64,000 nt of DNA, taken from NCBI GenBank assembly GCA_035236585.1, contig CP141132.1, forward strand, positions 64,391,880 through 64,455,879, in the 5' to 3' direction. A model generated the notes under the pieces. The model made no database searches. It worked only from the letters and a program-made list of their open reading frames with translations, and was not told the origin of the DNA. The stretch comes from Warburgia ugandensis. Its lineage: Eukaryota > Streptophyta > Magnoliopsida > Canellales > Canellaceae. Every line of letters begins with the position of its first letter. The first letter of the stretch is position 1. Of the stretch, positions 53,714 through 64,000 are shown in pieces. Made by a program: the position numbers and the translations under genes.

Positions 53714-56700
53714 CTAGGGTTGTCATACAAGAGCAATGGAGCTCTGTGGACCTTTAGGAATAAGTTCCAAAGATGCCATAAATCAGAGCAAAATTGAAAA
53801 TTAAGCTCCTCAACAATCCAAGGATAGGTTTGCCTCCAAATATTCACTTATTGAATTCCTTCTAGAAGCCCATATGGCAACAAAATGCACGAGGCCAAGA
53901 ATGCCTCATCTCTCAACTCCACAACAAACTTGTTAATCATACAAGATGAGTCCATAGGGGGCCATAATAGCCTCCACATGAAGAGAAGCAACCAGGCAGT
54001 GAATAACTAGACTGTCCAACACAACTTTACAGTGGTAATTTATGTTGACTCTATTCTGGCGTATTAAATAGTAGACCATTAGGATCTAGCCAAAATATAC
54101 CATGTAATAGAAAATCTGTAAAATAAGTAACATGATCCCTCTTTGGATTTGCCTAAGATCTTTGGAATTCATTTATTTCTTTTAGAGGTGGCTTGCTTTG
54201 AGTTTGGCAAATTTCATGTAACAGGCTTGTATGGATAAAATCACGTGAACAGAATTATGTCACAGCTTTCATTTTTTATTTAGAGAATATTTGTGTCATT
54301 ACTCATTTATGATTATATTAATTTGGCAGTGCTTATTTGGTTTTCTAATATCTTTCAATTTCTCGTTATAATTTGATACATCAACACCAGCGAAATCCTG
54401 ACTAATTACAGGTGATATATTTCTGCACTTGCAACAGTGCCCCTGATGCAGGGTTTTTACTTAGTTGTATTTAACCATATGCACAATATATCAGATCTTT
54501 TTATGTAACTGTACCTTGAGAGTTAAGATGAAATCCTCTTAACCATCCAAATGCATAAAACACTTGAGGATGATCTGGGAATACAGGTCTAGTCGACAGT
54601 CCTTTAATTGCTTCATAAATCTTTTGTAAGTTTCTCCTTAGTCAAAAATTTTCACCATCTGCAAATTACCTGGCTCACTAAGTCATTGATTCTTACAATC
54701 CTCAAGAACAAAATTGAGTAATTAAACACTAATTTCCAAATACTCAAGTATCAACTGTTACAATATTAATTAAACTAAACTGAAGGGAATAGTTTGAGCT
54801 TTTGTTAAAATTACAAGGGCAAAACTGGATTCAGTCCGCTAAGTCAATGACTAATTAATGGTTACAAATTGCTATTTGAACAACACAAATGACTACAATT
54901 TAGCATGTATATGCAACAGATACATATATAGATACAACAAACTCACCGTTGTCATGCATTAAGATTCCACATAATACCAGCAGAAGGCTATATGTTAGAT
55001 CTTTATTCAGAATGTCCAAACTCAGCATGGATAAGCCATCCAATAATAATGGAATGAGCTGCAAAAGTAGACGATTTGATACAGAGAACCAGGTTATCAT
55101 ACAGACAACAAGGTAGAAGTTTCTTGAAGGCATATAAATATGATTGCTTAGAGAACAGCACCATCTCACAGCCTATAGATTTTGAAATCTTACCTTCTTG
55201 GCTTCATTGACAATAGCAACAAGTGGAGCATTAGAAATTAAATGTCCCACAGCACGATAAAGCACAGTTCTGAAAAGTAAATTCATATCAGTACAAATGA
55301 GTTATTTTTTTGGAATTTTCCATCATTCAATAAAAACTAATAAGAATATAAGGATATCTTGTATATATTTGAATGGTAAATTTTCACATGTATTTGTGAT
55401 AATTCCAGTGGAATGGAGCCAGAATAAAGGCATTTAACCAATCAAGACTGATGAAACATTCAGAAACCATCACAATAGGATGGTATAAATAGAATATGAG
55501 GGCATTTTTTCTTTTTATCAAATGGTAGATATCTTAGATCAGAAACTAAAACAAAGTATTTACAATTGAGGCATAGACTGCCCCCCAAACAACTAAACTG
55601 TGCCAGTGTCCCTTTCTGCAAGGGCATTGGCAACATTATAAGAAGATCTATTTGCATGCTTAACAAAAAGGAATTACAGCAGGATAAACGGTGAATCTCA
55701 TCAGTGATGCAAGCAAAAGATGCCAGGGGCCTTCAGCAAAAGTTGTTCCATAACAGAGGCCTTCAGTACAATTGTTCCATAACTTTAGGCATGTCACCTT
55801 CCACGATTAACAAGCCCGACAAACCAAAAAACCAAGCAGGGAAGCTGTAGGACCAGAATCACATGTACACTATAGCCACCAGGATCACTGCAATTAGCCA
55901 TCGAAACAGAACTCATTTTACAGCAAGTTTCCACAAATATTTTCCTCTTTTCATCAAGACACCAAAATGCACAATTTTCCACCACTAGAAATCCTTGCAG
56001 AAATACCTCAAACCCACATGAGAACCACCTAGAAAACAACTGACCCATGTCTTCAAGACTAGCGTCCAGATAATTTGAACAAAGTGAACTGCCATTTGCA
56101 GCATCAAATGCAGCAACACAAACCATTATTACCAGTGCAAGAACTAGACTTCCAGAAAGACTTTCTACAGTGTTTCTAGAGTGTTTAGAAACATATCAGG
56201 CTTCAAGTCTTCAACAAATATTTGAAATTGAGATCAATGAACAGCAGGCAGCATATGATGGAGAGTTACATCGAGGCAAAAGCTACAGGAAGGGTTGCAA
56301 GTGAAAACAATACCAACTACAAGTCACTTACTTTAGATTTACAGTTTATTAAGTACACAAGAAGGCTTTGAATGAGTCTACCCTCCATAAGTCGTCATTT
56401 TCATTTTTTTTGGGTCCTTTGCTTATAATTTACGTTTAAATAATTTCCCCTAGCAATATAAAAGTGAAACTGATATTTATTGAAAAAAGCAGCCACACAA
56501 GGGCTTTTCTAAGGCTTCTTCATGCACTCTTTGGCAATTTCAGTTAGGAAATCTCCACTTAGTATTCTGCTATGCTTGCATAAAAGGGAAACATCAGTTA
56601 GGGTGTCTACAAACAGCAGCACATAGGCTATAATCTTTTGAAGATTCAGTCATTTCACTTGATTTAAAGGAGATGTTGAAACTTTTAGTAAACTCCATGG

Positions 56701-59700
56701 CACAAAGAAGATTTGAAGGAGAAGAAGAAGAAGCTTAGTGTTTAGCTCAAGGTCCAAACATCTTTGAGATTAAGAAGGAACATTCCTAGGATCGTTAAAC
56801 ACATGTAACTAACAAATAAGATCATACGACAATACAGATAATCACTAAAACTTGAGACTAAATGTACAACATAATTTTCTATGTATAATCCTCATTCCTG
56901 AATCAGATATGTGTCCATTAATACTTGATAGTGTGCCTCATATACAAAGTGGCTGGAAAGGCAGAGAATATATCCACGAATCCCCCATGGCTGCTTCAAC
57001 AATGGATCCATGATGCCTACTTTAGATCCCTTAAAAATTGCACTCCTTTGATGATTATCCCTCTCATAAGTTTCATAACTATAGTGGTGAACTGAAAAGC
57101 TTAGCATGTAAATAACATGGTTAATACAAATCAAAACTATACTAAAACTGTAGGACACTGAAACCAGTGTATCAGCCCACACATAACACATAGATTGAAA
57201 CTTATGCTAATGCTCCATTAAACAATTGCAGAAACAACAATATCAGAAATCTAATCCAAAAAGTGAAGTTCAAAATAATTTCACCCTTTCTCATTGGATC
57301 CTAGAACCTCCCTGACGAATCAGTAGAGGCCAATTGCATCTCAAACAATTTGATAATGAAATAGTTAAGCTCAGTACTCCGATGCACAAAAGGTCCGAAA
57401 ACAAGTTCACACTTTTTGATAGGTTCACATACTCTTACTAACTAATCAGTGAAGTACAATATCCCACATTGATCATATTGGGCCTGTAACACCGCCCAGC
57501 TGGACATCCAGATAAGGTCCTCGCTAACATTGTAGCTGAAACGAGTATACACCATTGATCAGATGATAGTCCAGTAACATACTGTCTATTCAGAGGTCTA
57601 GATTATATATAGCCATTAACCAGATTGGTTCCGATAATTCTCAACAGTTGAGGCAAGTAATACCACAGGGTTTCACTGAAACCATCATTGATCAGATGGG
57701 GTCCACTAATCCTCAATGATGACTTGAGGCCAGTTATACCAAGAGGTCTAGTAAAGTATCATCTAAGTAGAGGTACACATGACTTTCTCAAAATCCTTCA
57801 AATGTTCATCAAATGACATAAAGCATCTTTTGAGACATAATAAAAAATTTGAAGTCCTACTTTCTATTTAAATTGTTCAAAAATCAATTGAAGTGCCAAA
57901 AAATGTTACGTATTAAAACTCAAAATCAAAATAGTTACTGGGTTCATCAGACACTCAGTTCAGTTTAAACATGAGAAAAAAAACATATCAATAACTAGGC
58001 ACTAACAAATGAGGTCTAATGACAGAAAATATCTTAAATATCAAAATACAAAAGGCATGGTCAATTTATGTAACTCCAATACTTAAAAACAGATAAGAGG
58101 TAAACTGAGAAAGCCCCAAAAAATCATAACCCATACAGAGTCTTTTGAATACATAAAATAAGTCATTTCAAAATTCTTGTCAAAGTACATTTCGAATGCA
58201 CAATTTTAGAACAAATAGTTAAAATCTCATACTGTTTTTCAAGGTTTATAGAACTCTATTGAGGCTTACAAATAACTTGAAAGATCATGAAAGGTACTTA
58301 CAGGTACAGTCATCTGATTGACGAACATAGCTTTCCTTCAGTATCTTCTCTTCTTCCCCATTTCTCCTCCCTTGTAAGGCTTCTTCCCTTCTCTTTATTT
58401 TCTAGAGTTTTCTCCTTTATGCTTAACTCCCAGGGCATCCTCTTTTTATTTCACTTCCTAAGGTTCCTTCTCTCCTCTTCATCTCTCCATGTTTTCCTTT
58501 CTCACTCTTCTTCATAATTTCTTATTTCTAAGGGCGATGTATATATATAGGATAGCTATAAACTAGTGCACAGCAGCTAGGCTTGCATAAGGAACTTCCT
58601 GCACGGCAGCTTAAAGCTCCTACCACAGCAGCCATGTGGAAGCTCCTAGCAACTACTTGCATGTAGAAGCTCCAGCACACCTACTGTTCATATCAGGAAG
58701 CTGCTATGCAGGAGCTAGTTATATGTTGGAGCTGCTAGTTGTAAGAGGAAGTTGCTGCACGGCTGCAAGTTATAGGTTTTCATACTTGGGCATTTCCAGC
58801 AGCTGTTGGGTTACACCACTTCTCTATTCTTATATACGCACAACAAATTAGAACAGTGTTCCTTGATCTAAAAGTCAAAATTTTACTGATCTAAAAAGGG
58901 GCTAAAAAGAAATTAATACCCTTCAGAGTTTTCTTTTTCTTGAATGGTAGACACCCCCCCACCCCTGCGAATGCACAGACTCGAACCCTTGTCAACCAGG
59001 CTAGAGACTTCTTGGCCACTTCACTAGATGGCTTTGGTGCAAATTAATACCCCTTGACTTAAGAGTATATAAAAGCAATATAAAGGGTAAAAGTGGAAAT
59101 GTAAAGAAAATATAAAGAGGAATTTAACTATTCTAACACCTTGATTGCGATAAAAGCTTTAATCTTTACCAACATTTACAAATATGCAAATTAAAAACCT
59201 TTTTGTCTGTATTTTCTACAAGCCTCTTATGTGTTCAGTAGCACTTCAGCCACAACACCATCATATCACTAACTTCAGCTCCTTGTACATTCTGACACAT
59301 TCACTTGCTGTAATATCTGTTGCGAATAGGAGCAAAGGCCTTCTAATGTGGGGGTGCAAGAAGGTACCTCTCTAGTCCTGGGTGACCAGTGTTTGAGGCT
59401 TCTCATCGGTGTGTGTAATTCAAAACAAAAGAGTCTGTTGCAAGTAGGATGCGACTCTAGAGTATGTAACTTCCTGGACCTTCACCTTTGAGAATGTTTC
59501 ATTAGCAATTATCTGAGGGACCTTTAGCACCTTGACCCTAGACTTTGAGATTTTTTTCATTAGCAAATGTTAGAGATCTTCAGTATCTCAACCACAAAAC
59601 TCAGTTCCTTCAGCAAGATTACCTCTTAGTGCCTCTTTCTACAGATCTAAATTTTGAAAAACCAGTAACTGCATTGATTCCTAGAAGGGCTATGTTAGAG

Positions 59701-62700
59701 ACCTTCAGTATCTCAACCACAAAACTCAGTTCCTTCAGCAAGATTACCTCTTAGTGCCTCTTTCTACAGATCTAAATTTTCAAAAACCAGTAACCGCATT
59801 GATTCCTAGAAGGGCTATGTTACAGATCTTCAGTATCTCAACAAGAAACTCAGTTCCTTCAGCAAGATTACCTCCCAGTGCCTCTTTCTACAGAACAAAA
59901 TTTTGAAAAACCAGTAACTGCATTGATTCCTAGAAGGGCCATATTCCTCATGTCACCAACAAGGCTCAACCATCTCCCCAATATCTTGATGCTATGTTCT
60001 TGGAGATATTACAGGCCCTAATTGATGGCTTGAAGTCCTCATTCAAATACATAACAAGAGCTTAATAAATGACTGCCTTGTTACAAGAAGTCTACAACCA
60101 GTTAGACAACCCTTGAACCAATAAGGTAAACGATAAACAAGTTGGAGCAAATCAAATAAATAAAAATGAGAAAGACAGAATATACGCTACAACCAGTTAA
60201 AAAACCCTTGAACCAAGCAAAAAAGTCAGTGAGATGATATCGTGGACCCTACATCAATTTGTAATCCACATAAAGTTTAATTTTTTCCCTGTAGTTAAAA
60301 ACTCCTCAATTATTAAATTCCTAATGAACTTCTAATCACAGAAACAACCATGTTCTAAAAACAATTCCGGGCATAAACAAGATTATGAAACCCAAAACTA
60401 GTTATTGTTCTAACCCAACTGGAAAATTAGATAGATCTAGAAAACCCCTTAATTTCTCAGGAGATTCATTTAGCATAATGGCAATTCCTTGCAAGTCAGA
60501 ACAGATTTGAAGGCAGATAATTGGTTGGTCCTCATCTAGCATTAACATGATACCACTAATGAAGGTATGCTTAAGTCAAGTCTTCTGCTTTTGAACATGT
60601 TTTGAAGGAAATGGGAGATCACGTTTCAGAAGATGTGTGCTTTCTCATTTGCATCTGATCAGGATTCCATAAAATCATGTGAGACAACTTACAAAAAACT
60701 AGAAAAAGGAAAAAGAATAGATGATTGTGAAGGGGGATAGCTGGGTGCAATATCCTGCAACAAGAAAAGCAGGCCAAAGGTAGTGCACTTAGATTGACAA
60801 AGTGGCAAGACCAGGTACAGAGGGGTAAGAGGGGTGGTATAGGTAATTTATCTTTTGGCGCCTTTGTGTGTTTACCCATATTAAGAAAAGAGGATACAGA
60901 CAGGAAACAAGCCATGAACAAAAAGGAGTCAACTCAGCTTGGATCAGTTAGATGACTGGGTCAATTCACATGTCTGGCAAACAGTGACAGCGGACTCAAT
61001 CAAGACTAACTCCAGAGGTTCTTAAAAGGTGGTATTCCCAGTAGCAATGTTGGTATTCGTTAAGTGCAGTCTATGTAGGCCAAGTGTGCAGGTTAAGAAC
61101 TTGGATTTCAACTGAATCCAAAGTTGGGGTTTAAATCACAAAAAGGTAATGGGAAACTTAAAAGTAGAAAATGTTCTAGACAACAGAAAGTGGCCAGCCC
61201 CGGTGCACGAAGCTCCGGTGTATGCAAGGTCCAGGGAAGGGATGGACCACAAGGGTCAATAGTCCGCAGCCTTACCTTGCATTTTGCAAGAGGCTGTTTC
61301 CACGCCTTGAACCCGTAACCTCAAGGTCACACAACGACAACTCTACCATTGCACCAAGGCTCCCCTTCTCTAGACAACAAAAAGTGATACAAACAATTCA
61401 ACAGATATCTCAAACAATGAGATTAATAAAATTACAGTAAAGTTGGCTCAAAACTCTAGTAGGGAAAAGGCCAAAACCCAAAAGAGAGATCCCATAGCTA
61501 TTCATCAATCTCCACAACAGTACATCAGAACTTCATATATAACTAGGCCCTAAACACTTTAAAACAATATTTTAATCTAAGCCTTGGTATACGATTATTG
61601 TTACCTCAGAGCAAGTTAAGGAAATTGAGTAGAGAACAGACCTAAACAAGAGCAGAAAAATCTTTTAATGCTTCTTTAGTAAAACCATTTCTATTGATCT
61701 TTCAGTAGTGTCTACCACAACCCACTTTAAACATTACAACCAGATTAAATAAAGATCACCAAAAATCTCAATAAATAATAATGATTCAGTTTGTTAATGT
61801 TTGTGACAGACAAAGCTCTATAACGCCAACAACTGAGTTTAGAATGATAGTTTACATGTCAGTCAAACTTACATTTTGACAACATATGATGCAATTTCAA
61901 TTGTTCTCAATAACATCAGAAAGAAACATATACAGATATCATTCATCCAAAATTTTGAATTTATATGTAAATGGAACAAGAAAATATTATAAATGTAGAA
62001 TCAATTTCAATGTTGTCCACAATGAACTACTAGTATTCATCAGAAATGTTGGTAGACATTAGAAATTAGGGATAAACAAGGCTGTGTAGAACAAACCATT
62101 AACATCCAATAGTATTTCTCGCATTGATGTCATGATTAACATGAGATGCAGAACCTGAACTTCATAACCACATCACCCAGTAATAGATGGAAAAGATCCA
62201 GCAGATATACAAACCTTGTGGCAGGGGAATCATGTTCTTTAATTGAAGATAGAAGAAGAGGCATCACACTTGAGAAGAAATGCTGTTTATAAAGCGGTCT
62301 TATGGTTGCATGGAACTTCTGGTTCAAACAAACTTCGGAATCACTCAAAAGAATATCAAAAGCATCTGCTGCAGTTCTTGCCACAAGAGCTTGTGTATCA
62401 TCCTGGCTACCATTTCTCACAGCATCCTCCATTGACGAAATGATCTTCTTATCGCCGCTTGACAGTAAGCATTTCAAAAGAAGCAATGTGATTCCTTTCA
62501 CTTTCTCATGTCCTCGCATTAGCAAACCTTTTCCTACCCATGCTAATCCAGTTATCACGTGGATTTGGACCAAGCTACTGTTACCAACAATTGGAGACAA
62601 ATTAGTCAGACTTTCATGGCTTAGATGAATGTCACTGAATTTCCTCAGAGGATCATTTTCAAGAAATCCACCTAAACCCATCTGAGAAATTATGTGCAGT

Positions 62701-63749
62701 GCTTCTTCCAAGTTGCAAATATTCGACACCTCCATGATGTTGATGTTGACAAGCCATTTGTTAATCATTGAACCTAAGGCCTGAGCCACTGGAACATGCC
62801 CTCTGAGAAGAATAACAATGACAAAGAACCTCAATATCACTCTTACTTCTGGAAGAGTCTGAGGATGAAGCGCTACTACTACTGAGGCAAATAATGAAAT
62901 AAGCCATTCGTCCCTACATGAAAGACTAACTAAATCTTGAGTACATAATAGGCCTTCTAGTTTGCTGGACATAACTGAATGAACCAATTCATTTGCAAAA
63001 AAAGATGTGCTCGAGGAAAGTATATTGAAAGCTTTTTGAATAATCAAGCCCTGATTTTCCTGCATACAGCTCCCAACTGCCAGCCTCATTGCTGTCATTG
63101 TTGCATCAAGAAACCCCTGAAAGAAGTAAAATTTTGCTCCGGTCAGAAGTGGAAAAACAAGCTACATACATAAAGGTGGCAAGAACTGGCTCTTTGAACA
63201 CAACCCAACTCTTATAGTAAAACCAAGTGAAATTGGTGATGACGTTTGGTTGCCATCTCTACCTGCCCCTGAATGCTAATATTGAAGGTCATAGTCTTCT
63301 CTATTTGGTCCCAAATGTTGACAGCAAACCGCAAAGCAACCTCCTCCAAACCTCCATTTCTCTGGAACCTGAACCCAAGCCAACAAGATTTACAAGAAAC
63401 CATTCAGAAACATATTTGGGGAAGCTTAAGTAAATGAATTAAATTACCAAAAATAAGAAGGAAATTACAGCAATCTTTACTGGAAGAAATTACTAAATTT
63501 TTACGAATGGGCAGACAATTTGTACCCGTACAACCTCATAACCATAGAAGAGGATCTGTGTGTATAGGAGGCAGCAAAACTTCAAACCTGGACTTAGTAT
63601 TTTTTTTTTTTTCTTATTTTTTCTCTTCAATTTATTGTTTCTCAGAGTAGGACAGAAACCATTAAAAACAGAATATAAATTACCCCTGAAGTTGGCAAGA
63701 CATGTTGTTGTCAAGGCCCACATTTATTAAGTCCTTAAGTTCTTGACAA
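42010..63749 (-). CDS. MMS19: MMS19/MET18, cytosolic Fe-S assembly targeting factor, C-terminal half (9 exons; 5' part beyond window)
   Basis: MMS19 is a HEAT-repeat scaffold of the CIA targeting complex. With the MIP18-type and CIA1-type partners it delivers Fe-S clusters to DNA polymerases, helicases and other nuclear and cytosolic apoproteins. Exons: 63684-63749, 63263-63368, 62215-63116, 55194-55269, 54947-55058, 42845-42921, 42335-42415, 42130-42209, 42010-42028. They total 1519 bp, encoding 505 residues and a TGA; every junction is GT-AG and the phases agree. Family signatures: [79 protein letters not shown] and [18 protein letters not shown], ending in ASLTS. The whole protein is usually about 1100 residues, so roughly half is here. 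Introns of 12.0 kb (42922-54946) and 6.9 kb (55270-62214) are packed with transposons. No disabling change was seen in the exons. Confidence 0.92.
43340..45072 (-). mobile_element. Copia-type LTR retrotransposon fossil 1 (gag, part of pol, primer-binding site, partial LTR)
   Basis: Minus-strand remains of a Ty1/Copia element in the 12-kb MMS19 intron. Parts: LTR 3' portion at 44988-45072 with a TATAAATA box; primer-binding site TGGTATCAGAGCC at 44971-44983, complementary to initiator tRNA-Met as usual for Copia; a gag region (about 44900-43990) with a CHKP...C-type zinc knuckle. A protease and pre-integrase stretch lies in the opposite orientation at about 43346-43870. It shares an inverted repeat of roughly 110 bp with 43870-43985, so the interior has been rearranged. 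The element is broken, incomplete and old. Its LTR is interrupted by the RTE LINE at 45073-47669 and resumes at 47670. Confidence 0.78.
45073..47669 (+). mobile_element. RTE-clade LINE, 5'-truncated, best-preserved copy
   Basis: Plus-strand RTE retrotransposon inserted in a Copia LTR, antisense to MMS19. It begins within the endonuclease ([12 protein letters not shown] at about 45086; then [11 protein letters not shown] and [12 protein letters not shown]) and passes through a linker to reverse transcriptase with [37 protein letters not shown] and [20 protein letters not shown] (catalytic FADD present). It continues with [20 protein letters not shown] and [12 protein letters not shown]. The tail is GATGATGATGATG at 47657-47669. 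Only about five disabling changes are visible: a stop at about 45575 and frame shifts near 46240, 46632, 46795 and 47505. It is therefore relatively young although 5'-truncated. Confidence 0.93.
47670..47852 (-). mobile_element. Remaining part of the Copia LTR split by the RTE LINE
   Basis: Continues the LTR of Copia fossil 1. On the minus strand it runs from a TGTTATAACAGTCTTGACAT-like start near 47850 to the LINE junction. With 44988-45072 it would make an LTR of about 270 bp. The outer boundary is approximate. Confidence 0.5.
47853..48831. other. MMS19 intron sequence with a dispersed-repeat copy
   Basis: No gene recognised. The interval includes the second copy of the unclassified repeat at 48190-48421. 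The rest is unassigned intron. Confidence 0.4.
48190..48421. repeat. Unclassified dispersed repeat, copy 2
   Basis: Same repeat and orientation as 13193-13448. Shared landmarks are ATCACTAAAATATTGGG and the closing CCAATGG-like segment. It lies inside the 12-kb MMS19 intron. Confidence 0.5.
48832..49169 (-). repeat. 3' LTR of Copia fossil 2
   Basis: 338 bp, starting TGTTGGAAAGGAG immediately after the polypurine tract. Contains the same internal 47-bp tandem units as the 5' LTR. Confidence 0.9.
52179..52361 (-). mobile_element. Au-family SINE inside Copia fossil 2
   Basis: Full-length copy on the minus strand, ending GGGCTGCCCCTTTT. The duplication GGAAACATA flanks it (52170-52178 and 52362-52370). 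It is younger than the Copia insertion that hosts it. Confidence 0.92.
53334..53668 (-). repeat. 5' LTR of Copia fossil 2
   Basis: 335 bp, next to the primer-binding site. It contains three tandem 47-bp units (53451-53591) in the part that should be U3. Confidence 0.9.
53671..53713. repeat. (GT)n(GA)n microsatellite
   Basis: GT run followed by a GA run directly outside the Copia LTR. It may have formed the insertion target or obscured the duplication. Confidence 0.95.
53714..54946. other. MMS19 intron, nothing assigned
   Basis: Intron sequence between the Copia element and the exon ending at 54947. No element recognised. Confidence 0.4.
54947..55269 (-). CDS. MMS19: MMS19 exon pair before the 12-kb intron
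   Basis: Two exons, 55194-55269 ([20 protein letters not shown], then NEAKK) and 54947-55058 ([20 protein letters not shown], then [17 protein letters not shown]), separated by a 135-bp intron. The second ends in phase 1 at AACG|GTGAGT, a strong donor that must reach the acceptor at 42922 across the transposon-filled intron. Confidence 0.88.
55270..58923. other. MMS19 6.9-kb intron, left part
   Basis: Mostly unassigned. It contains a possible L1 relic (55460-56126) and a degenerate ~90-bp repeat around 57549-57760 (ATTGATCAGAT--GTCCA and GAGGTCTAG recur). A stretch at 58560-58800 is rich in variants of GGAAGCTCCT/GGAAGCTGCT, with no recognised family. Confidence 0.4.
55460..56126 (-). mobile_element. 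Possible L1-clade LINE 3' relic
   Basis: On the minus strand at about 55666-55600 the phrase [20 protein letters not shown] resembles the end of the RNase H domain of plant L1 elements (R-N-VAH-LAK type). A 110-codon open frame upstream (55794-56126) could be the preceding portion but shows no firm motif. Weak assignment. Confidence 0.3.
58924..59040 (-). mobile_element. tRNA-derived SINE of a second family, with target-site duplication
   Basis: On the minus strand a tRNA-like head begins GCACCAAAGCCATCTAGTGA. It has a box-A-like AGTGAAGTGGCCAAG and a good box B, GGGTTCGAGTCTG, and ends in an A-rich tail (CAAGAAAAAGAAAACTCTG). The flanks AAATTAATACCCTT (58910-58923) and AAATTAATACCCCTT (59041-59055) differ by one base and look like the target-site duplication. 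It is only about 117 bp and unrelated to the Au copies beyond the tRNA-like head. It sits in the 6.9-kb MMS19 intron. Confidence 0.7.
59041..61192. other. MMS19 intron, nothing assigned besides a 125-bp repeat
   Basis: Non-coding by eye. The tandem array at 59568-59940 is its only clear structure. Confidence 0.4.
59568..59940. repeat. Three-copy 125-bp tandem repeat
   Basis: Units start at 59568, 59693 and 59818, each beginning TGTTAGAGATCTTCAG or a variant and ending CCTAGAAGGGC. Copies 1 and 2 are nearly identical (one or two differences per 125 bp by eye) and copy 3 is slightly more diverged, so the expansion is recent. Confidence 0.95.
61193..61368 (-). mobile_element. Au-family SINE with target-site duplication
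   Basis: Full-length copy in the MMS19 intron, in the same orientation as the gene. The 18-bp flanks TCTAGACAACAGAAAGTG (61175-61192) and TCTAGACAACAAAAAGTG (61369-61386) differ by one base. It is close to the family consensus in its body. Confidence 0.92.
61369..62214. other. MMS19 intron next to the main exon
   Basis: Intron sequence; nothing assigned. Confidence 0.4.
62215..63116 (-). CDS. MMS19: MMS19 main HEAT-repeat exon
   Basis: A 902-bp exon encoding 300 residues from [17 protein letters not shown] to IKEHDSPAT. It carries amphipathic HEAT-type helices and the conserved [17 protein letters not shown] stretch. Acceptor TTTCAG, donor ACAAG|GTTTGT. The donor is weak, but the phase and the continuation into [13 protein letters not shown] support it. 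Confidence 0.92.
63263..63368 (-). CDS. MMS19: MMS19 exon
   Basis: Encodes [20 protein letters not shown] and [15 protein letters not shown]. The acceptor is GGGTTCAG and the donor CAG|GTAGAG. Confidence 0.85.
63684..63749 (-). CDS. MMS19: MMS19 exon, most upstream one identified
   Basis: Encodes [20 protein letters not shown] followed by QG, between a TTGTAG acceptor and the donor GGG|GTAATT. The downstream phase fits the next exon exactly. The acceptor choice is less certain than the donor, because this part of the protein is poorly conserved. Confidence 0.6.
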
Positions 63750-64000
63750 CTACAAATATAAGCATCACTAGTACAGTTGTTTGTCTAATCCTTCCCTGTA
63801 TTAACAGCACTTTCTAAACAACAAAGCTTGTTAATCAGCCAGCAACAAATTATAAAGCAAGGCTCCTACTTTCTTCATCCATCACTTTTGGCAGTTCAAA
63901 TAAGACCTATTAAAATTTTCTTCAGTTCTTTTTATTGCACAACAGAGTTCCACTAGAAAATAATTAAAAGCAGTACAAAGGGATGCAGCAAAGGGTAAAA
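63750..64000. other. Presumed MMS19 intron at the right edge
   Basis: AT-rich sequence upstream of the first identified exon. No further exon could be read before the window ends. Confidence 0.4.

Noticed and set aside
55794-56126. 110-codon open frame as a host exon of MMS19
   Set aside because: The exon ending at 62215 joins 55269 in phase with continuous homology, leaving no room for an inserted exon; it may belong to a LINE relic.

Overview
The window looks like nuclear DNA of a flowering plant. It carries exons of two conserved plant genes with GT-AG introns, a dense mix of non-LTR and LTR retrotransposons, tRNA-derived SINEs of the Au family, a hAT transposase relic, and long AT-rich stretches. 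Introns of 12 kb and 6.9 kb filled with transposons suggest a large, repeat-rich genome. A magnoliid or monocot would fit, but the lineage cannot be fixed from this sequence alone. I see no bacterial, phage or CRISPR feature.

Two host genes are supported, both on the minus strand. The first (7.8-10.65 kb) is a RIT1-type tRNA A64-2'-O-ribosylphosphate transferase. Six exons join in phase to about 479 codons, but the last conserved exon could not be found and may lie beyond the left edge. The second (42.0-63.75 kb) is the C-terminal half (505 residues) of MMS19/MET18, the HEAT-repeat targeting subunit of the cytosolic iron-sulfur assembly machinery. Its nine exons join without a phase conflict. 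Its 5' half lies beyond the right edge.

Layout: 0-0.33 kb, 3' end of an RTE-clade LINE; 2.8 kb, Au SINE; 3.8-6.1 kb, two L1-clade LINE fragments facing each other; 7.8-10.6 kb, RIT1; 11.4-16.6 kb, an RTE 5' fragment split by a truncated SINE, an array of ~54-bp repeats that folds back on itself, and a near full-length RTE LINE; 16.6-24.5 kb, AT-rich sequence with duplicated blocks; 24.5-29.0 kb, a block with inverted ends and a CpG-rich core that may be a very long LTR; 29-35 kb, two SINEs and a hAT relic; 36-39 kb, three tandem RTE fragments and a 22-G run; 39.1-39.7 kb, a solo LTR; 40.7 kb, a 58-bp minisatellite; 42-63.7 kb, MMS19 exons.

The 12-kb MMS19 intron holds a broken Copia element whose LTR is split by a fairly young RTE LINE, followed by a second Copia element with both LTRs, primer-binding site and polypurine tract, itself hit by a SINE. 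The 6.9-kb intron holds two SINEs of different families and a three-copy 125-bp repeat. The two genes are not functionally linked, and no undescribed biological system is evident. The most useful observations are the gene models across giant introns, the datable nested insertions, and a few unclassified repeat structures.
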